Part shown: positions 14,379 to 23,279 of the stretch, piece after piece
Position numbering within the stretch: position 1 is the stretch's first letter
Layout: every line of letters begins with the position of its first letter
NCBI GenBank assembly: GCA_016189025.1
Contig: JACPGS010000024.1
Location: 1 to 47,829 of the forward strand
Direction: 5' to 3'
Length of the DNA stretch: 47,829 nucleotides
From: Candidatus Magasanikiibacteriota bacterium
GTDB taxonomy: Bacteria; Patescibacteriota; Patescibacteriia; Magasanikbacterales; GWA2-37-8
Program-made: the position numbers and the translations under genes
The notes under the pieces: model-generated
Told to the model about the DNA's origin: nothing
Database searches by the model: none
Seen by the model: the letters and a program-made list of their open reading frames with translations, nothing else

Positions 14379-14563
14379 GAAACTGTAGAAAAATGACGGC
14401 AGGCTGTTATTTACTGGTCGCTTTCGCTATTGCTGTAACCCACCTGGTTGGTCGCGGCAGACACTCTTTGGGTGCTCCCCCGATTTAATCGGGGTGCGCG
14501 CCCAAAGACACTCGTCTGCCGCGCCCTGATGCTAACTGGTTTTTCCAATTTTTCTATAGTTTT
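14379..14563 (+). repeat. Dispersed repeat R1, copy C (full length, forward)
   Basis: It begins GAAACTGTAGAAAAATG and ends with a degenerated right arm (TTTTTCTATAGTTT). The central hairpin is intact; its inner tip reads CCCCGATTTAATCGGGG where copy A has TCCCGACTAAAGTCGGGA, so both arms changed together. Together with R2, it fills the 383-base gap 14366-14748. Confidence 0.9.
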
Positions 14564-14568
14564 TGTCT

Positions 14569-14740
14569 ACCGATAGTGTTAATTAAAACGCTCTCTTAAG
14601 GCTAAAACATATCAATTTTCTCAAGCGGTCATCGCGCCCTCAAGGGGCGACCGACCCCCCACCAGCGCGCTGGTGGGGGGGAGGGAGTTTGACCGCTAGA
14701 AAATTGATATGTTTTAGCCAAAATAATTAGCACTATCGGT
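14569..14740. repeat. Nested inverted-repeat element R2 (long copy)
   Basis: The outer arms ACCGATAGTGTTAATTA (14569-14585) and TAATTAGCACTATCGGT (14724-14740) match the short element at 20515-20574. Within them lies an inserted segment with a perfect 22-bp inverted repeat (14600-14621 with 14698-14719) and a GC-rich core holding CCCCCCACC/GGTGGGGGG. The short copy shows the structure before insertion. Confidence 0.8.
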
Positions 14741-14748
14741 TTCTGCTT

Positions 14749-15132
14749 ATGTATCTATTAATTGACAGCAGCAACCCCGAACAATACTTAATTGCCGTTG
14801 ATTCCACGGAGCGCGGCGAGTGGCAGGAATTCCCGTATCCCCGCCCCGATTACGCCAGTCCGCTCGCCGCCCTGGCGAATTTTTTTCTGGCTAATAATCT
14901 GGCGCTGTCGGCGCTCTCCGGAATAGCGGTCCGGGTGGGGGTCGGCAGTTTTACCGCGCTGCGCACCGCGGTAACCGTTGCCAATACGCTGGGCTTTGCT
15001 TGGGGGATTCCGGTAATCGCCTGGGAGAGCGCCGCCGAGAAGCCGCTGCTCGCCCCCCGTCTGCAGCAGGCGCGGCCGGGCATTTACGTTTCCCCCGCCT
15101 ATAGCGCCCCGCCGCGGATTGGCGGCAGTTAG
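14749..15132 (+). CDS. tsaB: TsaB-like protein, N-terminal half only
   Basis: This 127-residue protein has the TsaB/YeaZ N-terminal ASKHA features: LLIDSSNPEQYLIAV at the start and SGIAVRVGVGSFTALRTAVTVANTLGFAWGIPVIA, the GPGSFTGLR-type loop. TsaB pairs with TsaD to make the N6-threonylcarbamoyl modification of tRNA adenosine 37. The usual length is about 220-240, and the second half is absent; a stop follows GGS and the next gene starts 2 bases later. Short forms are common in Patescibacteria, so this is probably not decay. The start codon lies 8 bases after element R2. Confidence 0.75.
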   Translation: MYLLIDSSNPEQYLIAVDSTERGEWQEFPYPRPDYASPLAALANFFLANNLALSALSGIAVRVGVGSFTALRTAVTVANTLGFAWGIPVIAWESAAEKPLLAPRLQQARPGIYVSPAYSAPPRIGGS

Positions 15133-15134
15133 AT

Positions 15135-16628
15135 ATGCTGACCGACTATCAGCGTTATCGCTTTTATGAAATGCTCCCCGGCTTAAGCATCTGGGGGACG
15201 ATTATCGGCGTGGTCGTTCTTTCTCTGGCGCGGCCCCTGTGGATGCTATATGCCATTCTGGTGTTTGACGTGTACTGGGTGCTGCGGGTGCTCTACTTTT
15301 CCATTTATCTTGTCATTTCCTGGCGGCGCTTCCGGCGCGCTGTGGCCACCCGGTGGCTACCCAAATTAGCGGCAGAATTTCCCGGCCGATGGGAAACCAA
15401 AATCAATGTCATTTTTTTGCCGCTTTATAACGAAGAGTGGGCGGTGGTGGAAGCTACCCTGGAAGCCTTGCGGCATTCCAGTTATCCCGCCTCCCGCCTT
15501 TATGTGGTAGTTTCCGGCGAAGCGCGGCAGGCTGATCATTGGCGTCAGATTCAGGAGCAGTTAAAGACCCGGTATACCGGCCGTTTTGCTGATTTAATTT
15601 GCTACACTCATCCGGCGGATTTGCCCGGCGAAATTCCTGGCAAGGGGTCAAACATCAACTGGGCGGAACATCAGTTTAAGCAATACGCGGACGCCCGCCA
15701 CTGGCAATACCGCGACATCATCATTTCCGTGTTTGACATTGATACGGTGGTGCATCCGGAATATTTCGCCCACCTTACTTATTTGTATTGCCGCCATCCC
15801 CGGCCCGAGCGCAGTTCCTTCCAGCCGCTGACGCTGTATCACAATAATCTATGGGAGTCGCCGGCGGTGTTGCGCTTAATGGCATTTGGCACCACTTTCT
15901 GGATGCTGTTTAGCCTGGCGCGCCTGGACCACCTGGTAACTTTTTCCTCGCACAGCATGAGTTTTCAGGCGGCGCTGGACTCGGGCGGGCATGCCAAGGA
16001 TATTGTCAGCGAGGATTCGCGCATTTTTTACCAGTGTTGGCTCCATTACGCCGGCGACTACGAAGTCACCCCCCTGTATGTGCCGGTATCCATGGACACG
16101 GTGCGGGAGAGGCGCTGGTGGATGAGCTTGAAGAATCTGTATTACCAGCAGCGGCGCTGGGCCTGGGGCAGTGAAAACATTCCTTATCTATTGTGGGGCT
16201 TTCGTCGGCATCCGGAAATCAGCTGGCGTAAAAAAATTGGCCTCCTGCTGCCCGAGTGGGAGGGCAAGTGGAGCTGGGCCGTGGTGGCGATTTTAATTAC
16301 TTTGCTGGGGCGCCTGCCCCTGTGGCTAGCCGGGGATGAACTGCGCACCAGCGCCCTGTTTTTTAATACGCCCCACATGCTGGAGAATTTAATGCGCCTG
16401 GCAATGGTGGGTTTATTTATCTCCGCTATTTTAAGCTTACTCCTGTTGCCGCGCCGTCCCGAGTCGCATCCGCCCCACCGCTACCTCTACATGATTCTCC
16501 AGTGGCTGCTGCTGCCGTTTTCCCTGCTCTTTTTTTCCGCCCTGCCCTGTTTGGACGCGGTAACGCATTTAATGTTCGGGCGTTATTTAGGGTTTAATGT
16601 GTCGGCGAAGAAGCGAAGTGAACCGTAA
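15135..16628 (+). CDS. Membrane glycosyltransferase, family 2
   Basis: This 497-residue protein has N-terminal helices (about 17-60), a GT-A catalytic domain and C-terminal helices (about 385-405, 425-445, 455-480). Catalytic motifs are INVIFLPLYNEEWAVVEATL at the start of the domain, FDIDT (DxD, metal and nucleotide sugar), SEDSR (base) and QQRRWAWG (QxxRW type), the set found in processive membrane glycosyltransferases. It probably makes a surface polysaccharide or glycosylates lipid carriers; the product is unknown. It is 2 bases after tsaB and 5 bases before the DUF4012 gene, so likely one operon. Confidence 0.88.
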   Translation: MLTDYQRYRFYEMLPGLSIWGTIIGVVVLSLARPLWMLYAILVFDVYWVLRVLYFSIYLVISWRRFRRAVATRWLPKLAAEFPGRWETKINVIFLPLYNEEWAVVEATLEALRHSSYPASRLYVVVSGEARQADHWRQIQEQLKTRYTGRFADLICYTHPADLPGEIPGKGSNINWAEHQFKQYADARHWQYRDIIISVFDIDTVVHPEYFAHLTYLYCRHPRPERSSFQPLTLYHNNLWESPAVLRLMAFGTTFWMLFSLARLDHLVTFSSHSMSFQAALDSGGHAKDIVSEDSRIFYQCWLHYAGDYEVTPLYVPVSMDTVRERRWWMSLKNLYYQQRRWAWGSENIPYLLWGFRRHPEISWRKKIGLLLPEWEGKWSWAVVAILITLLGRLPLWLAGDELRTSALFFNTPHMLENLMRLAMVGLFISAILSLLLLPRRPESHPPHRYLYMILQWLLLPFSLLFFSALPCLDAVTHLMFGRYLGFNVSAKKRSEP

Positions 16629-16633
16629 ATAAT

Positions 16634-18058
16634 ATGATGAAGTGGTTAAAAATTTTAGGTTTACTTATTGTCATTATCGGCGGGGCAGGATTGGCCGTGC
16701 GCTGGGGATGGCGGAGCGGACGCTTGCCCCAGGTTGCGGTGCGGCAGGTAGGGGAGCGGCTAGGGCTGCCTCCGGCGGAGCTCTCGCTAATGGAAACCGC
16801 GCTGGGGTTCGGCGGACCGCGCACCTACCTGATTTTATTTTTGAACAATACCGAACTGCGGCCGGGGGGCGGGTTTATTGGCGCTTATGCTTTGCTGAAA
16901 ATCAACCGGGGCATTCCGCAGTTGGTAAAAATAGAAGGCACTGAATTATTAGACGGGCGGGCCAAACGCGAAGCGCTGCCGCCGCCGCCCGATCCGATTC
17001 GTGAATATCTAAAAGTGGACCGCTGGTATTTCCGCGACAGCAATTGGTCGCCGGATTTTGCCAGCTCATCGGCCCGGGCGTTAGAGCTTTATGGGCGCGA
17101 AGGAGGCGAGGCCGCCGGCGAAATTGACGGCGTGGCGGGAGTTACCGCCACGGTATTGGAAGAATTAGTGCGCATTTTAGGACCGATAGATATTGCCGGC
17201 GAGGTTTGGCGCGCCGATAACATTGTGGAACGGCTGGAATATGAAGTGGAGTACGGTTATCGGGAGCGCGGCCGGAAATTTAGCGAGCGCAAACAGCCTC
17301 TAGCCGAATTAGCCGGGGTATTAGGCACCCGTCTGCAGCAGGCCGGCTGGCGGCGGGGGAAAGAGTTACTTACGCTGGCCGGACGACTGGTAAAAGAAAA
17401 ACATTTATTATTTTACGCCGTGGCCCCGGCCGAGCAGCAGGCGCTCCTCGCTGCCGGGTGGGCGGGGCATCCTACTACCAGTTCGGTTGATTATCTTTTC
17501 TGGGTCGATGCCAATTTAGGCGCGCTGAAGACCGATGCCGCCCTGGAGCGGTCGCTGCAGTATCAAATTATTCCTACCAGTACCGGGTATCTTGCCCGCG
17601 CTACCATGACTTTTAGTCATCGCGGCAAATTGGACTGGCGCACCAGCCGCTATCGGGATTATGTCCGCATTTTTGCGCCCGGCAATAGTATTTTGCAGGC
17701 GGTTACGTCTAGCGGGGCGCTGGCTGATTTAACGTCGCCGGATAGCGGACGGGAAGGCAGCCGGCAGTGGTTCGGCGCCTGGTTCACTCTGCCGGCCGGC
17801 CGGGAGGGGAGTTTGACCTTTGAATACCTGGTGGCGCCGGCAGCGGCGCAAGCCCTTGGCAGCGGCAGTTATTCCCTGGCCATAGACAAACAAGCCGGGA
17901 CGCTGGCGCAGGCGTTGACAGTAGACCTGGATTTTGGTACAAAAGTAAGGTTTGCGCGCCCGCCCGAGGCGCCGGAGGAACACGGCGATATGCGGTATCG
18001 GTATCAGACGGATTTGCGGGTGAATCGGGAGTTTGAGATTAAGATTGTAGGACGGTAG
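16634..18058 (+). CDS. DUF4012 exported protein
   Basis: The protein has 474 residues with an N-terminal signal anchor (residues 4-26). The DUF4012 hallmark TYLILFLNNTELRPGGGFIGAYALLKI lies near residues 60-87, followed by RDSNWSPDFASSSARALELY and GVAGVTATVLEELVRILGPIDI, all typical of the family. The family is found in surface polysaccharide loci of Gram-positive and Patescibacteria genomes and its biochemical role is unknown. Placement directly after a membrane glycosyltransferase fits a cell-envelope role. The C-terminal third is beta-rich. Confidence 0.88.
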   Translation: MMKWLKILGLLIVIIGGAGLAVRWGWRSGRLPQVAVRQVGERLGLPPAELSLMETALGFGGPRTYLILFLNNTELRPGGGFIGAYALLKINRGIPQLVKIEGTELLDGRAKREALPPPPDPIREYLKVDRWYFRDSNWSPDFASSSARALELYGREGGEAAGEIDGVAGVTATVLEELVRILGPIDIAGEVWRADNIVERLEYEVEYGYRERGRKFSERKQPLAELAGVLGTRLQQAGWRRGKELLTLAGRLVKEKHLLFYAVAPAEQQALLAAGWAGHPTTSSVDYLFWVDANLGALKTDAALERSLQYQIIPTSTGYLARATMTFSHRGKLDWRTSRYRDYVRIFAPGNSILQAVTSSGALADLTSPDSGREGSRQWFGAWFTLPAGREGSLTFEYLVAPAAAQALGSGSYSLAIDKQAGTLAQALTVDLDFGTKVRFARPPEAPEEHGDMRYRYQTDLRVNREFEIKIVGR

Positions 18059-18069
18059 GCGAGTAGGTT

Positions 18070-18258
18070 GAGACTGGAGAAGAATTGAAAATACCAGTTA
18101 GCATTAGGGAGCGGCAGACGAGTGTCTTTGGGCGCGCAACCACCGCGTAAGCGGGGGGAGCACCCAAAGAGTGTCTGCCGCGACCAACCAGGCAGTCCCA
18201 GCAATAGCGATAGCGACCAGGCGGATAACGATTATCGTCAACATTCTTCTACAGTCTC
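18070..18258 (-). repeat. Dispersed repeat R1, copy D (full length, reverse)
   Basis: The 189-bp inverted copy has ends GAGACTGGAGAAGAAT and ATTCTTCTACAGTCTC. The central hairpin arms (GCGGCAGACGAGTGTC with GTGTCTGCCGC) are kept, and the tip differs from copies A and C. It ends 3 bases before the mreB start codon, so any mreB transcript from upstream carries it in its leader. Confidence 0.9.
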
Positions 18259-18261
18259 ACT

Positions 18262-19269
18262 ATGTTCATCAAGAAAATCGGCATTGACCTCGGCACCACT
18301 AATGTATTGGTCTACGTTCCCCGCAAGGGGATTGTAGTGAATGAGCCGTCGGTAGTGGCGATTGCCAGAATAGACGGCAAAGTGCTGGCCGTGGGGCTGG
18401 AAGCCAAGGACATGATCGGCCGCACGCCCGATACGATTGTGGCCGAGCGCCCCCTGAAAGACGGCGTGATTGCCAATTACCACACCACCGAGGCGATGCT
18501 GCGTTATTTTATCAATAAGGCGCTCGGCGGGGTGCGGCTGTTCCGGCCCGAAGTGATGGTAGCAGTGCCGGGCGGCATTACTTCTACCGAGCGGCGCGCG
18601 GTGATTGACGCCGCGGTGGCGGCCGGCGCCCGGGCCGCCTACATTATTAAAGAGCCGATTGTGGCGGCAATCGGCGCTGACATTCCCATCGGCGCCGCTT
18701 CCGGACATTTAATTATTGACATCGGCGGCGGCACCGCGGAGATTGCGGTAATAGCTCTCGGCGGGGTTGTTTCCTCGGGGTCAGTACGGATTGGCGGCAA
18801 CAAGTTTGACCAGTCCATTGGGGAATACATCCGGCATAAATATAATCTGGCGATTGGCGAGCGCACCGCCGAGGAAATTAAAATCGGCGTCGGCTCGGCC
18901 CTGTTTATGGATAAGCCGCTGACGATGGAAATTAAGGGTCGCGATATGGTTTCCGGGCTGCCCCGCATTATTACCGTTAATTCCGACGACACCACCGAGG
19001 CGCTGCAGCATGACCTGGAACTTTTGGTTTCTGCCATTAAAGACGTGCTGCAGCGCACCCCGCCCGAGCTTTCGGCTGACGTGATGGATAAGGGCATTAT
19101 TCTTTCCGGCGGTTCGGCCCTGCTGCGCAATCTGGACGAGCTAATTGCCACCGCCACCGGCGTGCCAACCTATGTGGCCGAGGAGCCGCTGTTGTGCGTG
19201 GCCAAAGGCACCGGCATTGCCCTGGAGAATCTGGAACATTATAAGCGCAGTATTTTAGCGACGCACTAG
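18262..19269 (+). CDS. mreB: Rod shape-determining protein MreB
   Basis: This 335-residue bacterial actin guides lateral cell-wall synthesis under the membrane. All actin-fold ATP-binding motifs are present: KIGIDLGTTNVLVYVP (phosphate 1), LIIDIGGGTAEIAVI (phosphate 2), GIILSGGSALLRNLDELI (adenosine), plus the PEVMVAVPGGITSTERRAV and IKEPIVAAIGADIPI segments typical of MreB. Length is normal. mreC/mreD are not downstream; instead an unknown 400-residue gene follows after 8 bases. Confidence 0.97.
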   Translation: MFIKKIGIDLGTTNVLVYVPRKGIVVNEPSVVAIARIDGKVLAVGLEAKDMIGRTPDTIVAERPLKDGVIANYHTTEAMLRYFINKALGGVRLFRPEVMVAVPGGITSTERRAVIDAAVAAGARAAYIIKEPIVAAIGADIPIGAASGHLIIDIGGGTAEIAVIALGGVVSSGSVRIGGNKFDQSIGEYIRHKYNLAIGERTAEEIKIGVGSALFMDKPLTMEIKGRDMVSGLPRIITVNSDDTTEALQHDLELLVSAIKDVLQRTPPELSADVMDKGIILSGGSALLRNLDELIATATGVPTYVAEEPLLCVAKGTGIALENLEHYKRSILATH

Positions 19270-19277
19270 CACCCGGT

Positions 19278-20480
19278 ATGACTTCTCCCGAGCGTCCCGC
19301 CAGTGAGTTTGCCCGCGCCACTGGCTATGAGTCTTACCGCCCGGCCGACTACCGGGCGCGGTTGCGGGCGATATTGGATCATTATGGGCAGCGATTAGCG
19401 CCCCCCGACATTGCCCGGCTGCGCCAGTTTATTTTTTTCTCGCGGCTGCCGATTTTTTCTTCGGGAGTTTTGTATAACGGTTTGGCGATTTTTAACCGTA
19501 AATTTTTTGGGGCGGGCATTGCTCCTTTGGAATTGGAACTTGATCCCCGGTACGGGCAACTGCAGCAGAGCGGTGATGAGGAAACTCTGATTAAGCAGCT
19601 TAGAGAACTTGACCGGCAACGGCAAGGGCAGTTACAAATACAGGTAGCCGCGGCGCGCCACCCTTACCAGCAGGCGGTGGCTGAGGCGCTGGGCGAATCA
19701 GTGGGTGAGTCAGAAAGCGAAAATAAGGATGTTTCCGTAGACCTGGTCCAGCTGCTGGCCGCTGATCGCACCAGCTATCAGGCCGTTGCTTTGCCGGATT
19801 GGGCGGCTGCTTTGCCGGAGGCGGATGAATTGTGGCTAACCGGCGAACACCGCGCGGCGCTCAGCTATTGGATCGGCCGGGGATTTGTGCCGCATTTTTT
19901 CCCGCCCCGCCGCGTTCAGCTGGAAAGTCTGTTAGCACTGGTGGAAGAAAGCCGTCCGGAGTGGATCGAAAACGGGGCCTCCCGGCCCACGGCCCCGGTG
20001 GAAATTGAAAATAATCAAGAGTTGGCAGATTTGCTGGCGCGGGGCGAAACCTTTGGTATTGATCTGCCCGACCAGCCGTATCTACTGTTATTTGCGCCGT
20101 CAGCCGGATTGCAGTTCCTTAATCGTTCCAACAACGAGCAGCACGAGTATTTGGCGGAGCTTCAGGGTCGGCACCTGAATCTCGGCACCGCGTGCCTGAC
20201 TGAATATCTGCTGGAACAGCAGTTTTACGCCCGGCACGTGCGGGAATACGTTCAGATAGTGCGGGAGAGCGCCGGCGCTATGCCCCGCCGCTTCCGGCCC
20301 TTTGGTGGCGGTACGGAAACCCGTTTTCTGGATGCTCGCCCCGCCGGCGGTTTTCGGCCGGCCATCCGGGTCTCCCAAAATCCGGCGGTACATTATTCTC
20401 TTTCTTTCAGCGGCGGACCCAAAGAAGACGCCGGCATCCGGCTGGGTATTCGTCTGCTGCCTTGGTTGCCCCAAGAATGA
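19278..20480 (+). CDS. Hypothetical soluble protein
   Basis: The protein has 400 residues with no signal peptide or helix. It begins with a charged helical region (SYRPADYRARLRAILDHYGQ, DIARLRQFIFFSRLP), has a hydrophilic segment (about 110-160) rich in Gln/Glu, and later motifs such as LWLTGEHRAALSYWIGRGFVPHFF and GTACLTEYLLEQQFYARHVREYVQIVRES. The C-terminal RPFGGGTETRFLDARPAGG is Gly/Arg-rich. It is probably cotranscribed with mreB, 8 bases upstream. I do not recognise a family and give no function. Confidence 0.6.
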   Translation: MTSPERPASEFARATGYESYRPADYRARLRAILDHYGQRLAPPDIARLRQFIFFSRLPIFSSGVLYNGLAIFNRKFFGAGIAPLELELDPRYGQLQQSGDEETLIKQLRELDRQRQGQLQIQVAAARHPYQQAVAEALGESVGESESENKDVSVDLVQLLAADRTSYQAVALPDWAAALPEADELWLTGEHRAALSYWIGRGFVPHFFPPRRVQLESLLALVEESRPEWIENGASRPTAPVEIENNQELADLLARGETFGIDLPDQPYLLLFAPSAGLQFLNRSNNEQHEYLAELQGRHLNLGTACLTEYLLEQQFYARHVREYVQIVRESAGAMPRRFRPFGGGTETRFLDARPAGGFRPAIRVSQNPAVHYSLSFSGGPKEDAGIRLGIRLLPWLPQE

Positions 20481-20509
20481 TTGCCAAATTGGTTAAACCC
20501 TGATACAAT
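20481..20509 (+). promoter_or_regulatory. Promoter of holB
   Basis: TTGCCA (20481-20486), 17 bases, TACAAT (20504-20509). The palindromic element R2 (20515-20574) follows directly, so the holB transcript would begin with this palindrome. Confidence 0.6.
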
Positions 20510-20514
20510 TTACC

Positions 20515-20574
20515 TTACCAACAGTGCTAATTATTTTAGCCTTAAGAGAGTGTTTTAATTAGCACTATTGGTAA
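20515..20574. repeat. Palindromic element R2 (short copy) in the holB leader
   Basis: The arms TTACCAACAGTGCTAATTA (20515-20533) and TAATTAGCACTATTGGTAA (20556-20574) are complementary at 18 of 19 positions and flank a 22-base centre (TTTTAGCC, TTAAGAGAG). It is the simple form of the nested element at 14569-14740, in reverse orientation. Confidence 0.8.
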
Positions 20575-20582
20575 TTTATCTT

Positions 20583-21530
20583 ATGATCATCGGCCACCAG
20601 CGCCTGCAGGAGTATTTTGCCGGTTTAGCGCCTGCCCGGTGGAGCCATTTGTATGTTTTGGTGGGGCCCGCCCAGGTAGGCAAACGCGCTCTGGCGCGGC
20701 AATTGGCGGCGCGTTGGTTTGGCATTACTCCGGAAAAATTAGCCGGTCACCCCGATTTTTGCTATTTGGAGAGATCAGTGGACGCCAAATCCGGCGAGTT
20801 TAAAAAAGAGATTACGGTAGCGCAGGCGCGGCAGCTGCGGTCGCTGTTTAGCCTGCGTTCCTGGGGAGAGGGCGGGAGCGTCGCCGTAATTGACGAAGCC
20901 GAGCGGCTGAACAGCGAAGCCGGCAATGCCCTGTTAAAAATTTTAGAAGAGCCCCGGGGTAAGTTGGTGGTATTTTTGCTGACGGAATCTCTCGCGGCGC
21001 TTTTGCCCACCATTCGCTCGCGGGCCGCCGCGCTGTATTTAGCGCCGCTGCCGGAGGCGGAATTGCGCGTCGGGCTGCAGTCGCAGGGGTTTGCCGCGCC
21101 GGAAATAGACGAAGCCGTGGCCCACGCCGCGGGGTGTCCGGGCCGCGCTTTAGAGTTTTTACAAAATCCGGAACGGTTAAAAATTTTACGCGCCGCGCGC
21201 TCCGGCGCGGCCCGGCTCGCGGCCGGCTCTTTGCCCGAGCGTTTTGCCGGCGCGGCGGAGCTGGTTAAACAAGCGGAAGCCACCGCTGACGCTACCGGTT
21301 ATCTGCTTACCGTCATCGGGGAATGGGAATTATTCTGGCAGCAACAGCTGCAGGTTCAGCTGCCGGCGGCGGGGGCGGCGCCAGCGGGCGATGAGTTAGG
21401 CCAACCGGCGGCTCGCCGCTCTTTGCCCCAGTTAGTTACCATTCTGCGCGGGTTAGAGCGGGTACAGAGCTTGTTATGGACCAATGCCCAGCGCCGTTTG
21501 CTGCTGGAGCAGGCACTATTGGAGTGGTAG
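20583..21530 (+). CDS. holB: DNA polymerase III subunit delta-prime (clamp-loader ATPase)
   Basis: This 315-residue AAA+ protein has the outline of the clamp-loader delta-prime/gamma-tau fold: IIGHQRLQEYF at the N terminus, P-loop-like GPAQVGKR (residues 28-35, with Arg where ATPases have Thr/Ser, as in non-hydrolysing delta-prime), VAVIDEAERLNSEAGNALLKILEEP and the sensor SLAALLPTIRSRA. It loads the sliding clamp. The ATG at 20583 is taken because the family starts MII(G/D)HQ; an upstream frame to 20568 overlaps R2. A C-terminal Ala/Gly/Pro insert near residue 260 is unusual. Confidence 0.88.
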   Translation: MIIGHQRLQEYFAGLAPARWSHLYVLVGPAQVGKRALARQLAARWFGITPEKLAGHPDFCYLERSVDAKSGEFKKEITVAQARQLRSLFSLRSWGEGGSVAVIDEAERLNSEAGNALLKILEEPRGKLVVFLLTESLAALLPTIRSRAAALYLAPLPEAELRVGLQSQGFAAPEIDEAVAHAAGCPGRALEFLQNPERLKILRAARSGAARLAAGSLPERFAGAAELVKQAEATADATGYLLTVIGEWELFWQQQLQVQLPAAGAAPAGDELGQPAARRSLPQLVTILRGLERVQSLLWTNAQRRLLLEQALLEW

Positions 21531-21633
21531 AGTCTCGCGTTGTTATTTTCTGGTCGCTCGGTCCCCCGACTGAGTCGGGGTCCCTCGCTCGGTTTCGTAA
21601 TCCAAAATTGAATCTTGAACTTGCCAACATCAT

Positions 21634-22719
21634 ATGTCCAAAACATCATGGCTACTTGTCAGTCTAGGAGCGGGTTTAATTCTGCTCGGCCAGGGGTGCC
21701 TGAATCTGCAAAGCAAGCAGGCCGGACCGGCCGGTGTTTTCCGTTCGGTGGATCGCGGAGAAAACTGGACGCCGGCGGTGAGCCTGCCCACGGCCCAGGG
21801 GGTAAAAAGCATTGCCGGGGTCAACGTTTTCCGGTTTTTTCCGGACCCTGGCGACCCCAATGCCCTGTACCTGGCTTCGCGCAACCAGGGGCTGTTTTAC
21901 ACCTATAACCGCGGCGAATCCTGGAACCGGGTAGAGCCGCTCTCCGGCAAATTTATTTATGCGCTGGCCGTTGACCCGCACAATAAATGCGCGATTTTTG
22001 TGTCCGACGGCCCGCATATTTACCGCACCCTGGACTGCAGCCGCAGCTGGCAGCTGGTGTACACCGAAGAGCGCCCCCTGGAGCGCTTTGTGGCGCTCGC
22101 GGTAGACTACGGCACTTCTACCCTGGTATACGGCGCCACCATCGGCGGCGACGTGTTCCGCAGCACCGATCGCGGCGCCAGCTGGCAGGCCGTGAAACGG
22201 TTTGGCTTTGAGATTCGCGAACTCTTGGTTGATCCCTTTGCCTCCCGGCGCGTTTATGTGGCAGCGCACCGCCAGGGTCTCTACCGCTCCGACGACGCCG
22301 GAGTCAATTGGGCGAATCTTTCCCGCGGTTTTGACGCTTACAGCGAAGCGAATAATTTTTATCGCCTGGTATTGCACCCTGGCCGCAAAAACAGCCTGTT
22401 CTGGGTTTCTAAATACGGCATTCTGCGCTCCGATGATCTGGGCTATACCTGGCAGGATATTAAGTTGCTGACGCCCCCCGGCAGCGTCAGCATTTTTGCG
22501 TTTGCCGTCAGCCCCAAAAACGACGACGAGATGTATTATCTGGCTACCATCCTCAACGAAAAGCAGCTGCCGGTGCGCTCCACCTTTTACAAAACCGCCG
22601 ACGGCGGCGTGAACTGGGTAACCAAAAAACTCCCCACCAATACTATTCCGGTTGGCATCCATCTTCACCCCTTGGAGCCGAATATGTTATTTTTAGGTTT
22701 TACCTCGGCGATTCAGTGA
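21634..22719 (+). CDS. Lipoprotein with BNR/Ycf48-like beta-propeller
   Basis: The protein has 361 residues with a lipoprotein-type signal peptide ending GQGC (Cys22). The rest is a propeller of BNR/sortilin type: repeated S-x-D-x-G-x-x-W motifs as in SVDRGENW, STDRGASW, SDDAGVNW, SDDLGYTW and TADGGVNW, each at the end of a blade. Such proteins often bind partners in assembly of membrane complexes (for example Ycf48) or glycans. The partner is unknown. It ends 1 base before frr, so transcription is probably shared. Confidence 0.85.
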   Translation: MSKTSWLLVSLGAGLILLGQGCLNLQSKQAGPAGVFRSVDRGENWTPAVSLPTAQGVKSIAGVNVFRFFPDPGDPNALYLASRNQGLFYTYNRGESWNRVEPLSGKFIYALAVDPHNKCAIFVSDGPHIYRTLDCSRSWQLVYTEERPLERFVALAVDYGTSTLVYGATIGGDVFRSTDRGASWQAVKRFGFEIRELLVDPFASRRVYVAAHRQGLYRSDDAGVNWANLSRGFDAYSEANNFYRLVLHPGRKNSLFWVSKYGILRSDDLGYTWQDIKLLTPPGSVSIFAFAVSPKNDDEMYYLATILNEKQLPVRSTFYKTADGGVNWVTKKLPTNTIPVGIHLHPLEPNMLFLGFTSAIQ

Positions 22720-22720
22720 T

Positions 22721-23269
22721 ATGAACCTGGCTGATTTTCAGTCCGACTTCACCAAAGTAATAGAATTTCTGACCACCGACATTGCCACTCTGCGCACCGG
22801 CCGGGCCTCGGTGGCCATGGTGGAGGGGATTATGGTAGAGGCTTACGGCACCAAGCAACCGCTCAAAGCCGTCGCCTCCCTTACCGTTACCGACCCCAAG
22901 TCGCTGGCTCTGGAGCCCTGGGACAAGAGTATTATGGCCGCCGTGGAAAATGGCATCCGCGAATCTTCGCTCGGCATCAATCCGGTGAACGACGGCCGGT
23001 TTATCCGCCTGACCCTGCCCGAGCTTACCAGCGAGCGCCGGGCTGAACTGGTGAAAGTGCTGCATCAAAAGCTGGAGCAGGCGCGGATTGCCCTGCGTAA
23101 AGTGCGCGAAGAAGTGCGCGAGCTGATTGCGAGCGAGGAAAAGGATAAGAGTATCAGCGAAGACGCCAAATTCCGCTTCCAGGAAGAATTGGATAAGATG
23201 GTAAAGGGATATAACGAAGAAATTCAGCAGATCGGGGAGGGGAAGGAGAAGGAGATAATGCAAATTTAA
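22721..23269 (+). CDS. frr: Ribosome recycling factor
   Basis: At 182 residues, normal family length, it acts with EF-G to split post-termination ribosomes. Conserved parts include DIATLRTGRASVAMVEGIMVEAYGTKQPLKAVASLTV and the C-terminal three-helix-bundle motif RREAELVKVL-like (ERRAELVKVLHQKLEQARIALRKVREE). The start follows the lipoprotein stop with a 1-base gap (TGATATG). Confidence 0.97.
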   Translation: MNLADFQSDFTKVIEFLTTDIATLRTGRASVAMVEGIMVEAYGTKQPLKAVASLTVTDPKSLALEPWDKSIMAAVENGIRESSLGINPVNDGRFIRLTLPELTSERRAELVKVLHQKLEQARIALRKVREEVRELIASEEKDKSISEDAKFRFQEELDKMVKGYNEEIQQIGEGKEKEIMQI

Positions 23270-23279
23270 CATCCAGATT

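Noticed and set aside
21676-22668. A 330-codon minus-strand frame opposite the propeller lipoprotein, and a similar one at 42064-43008 opposite nrdD
   Set aside because: Both mirror the third-codon GC bias of the real gene and show no recognisable domain.
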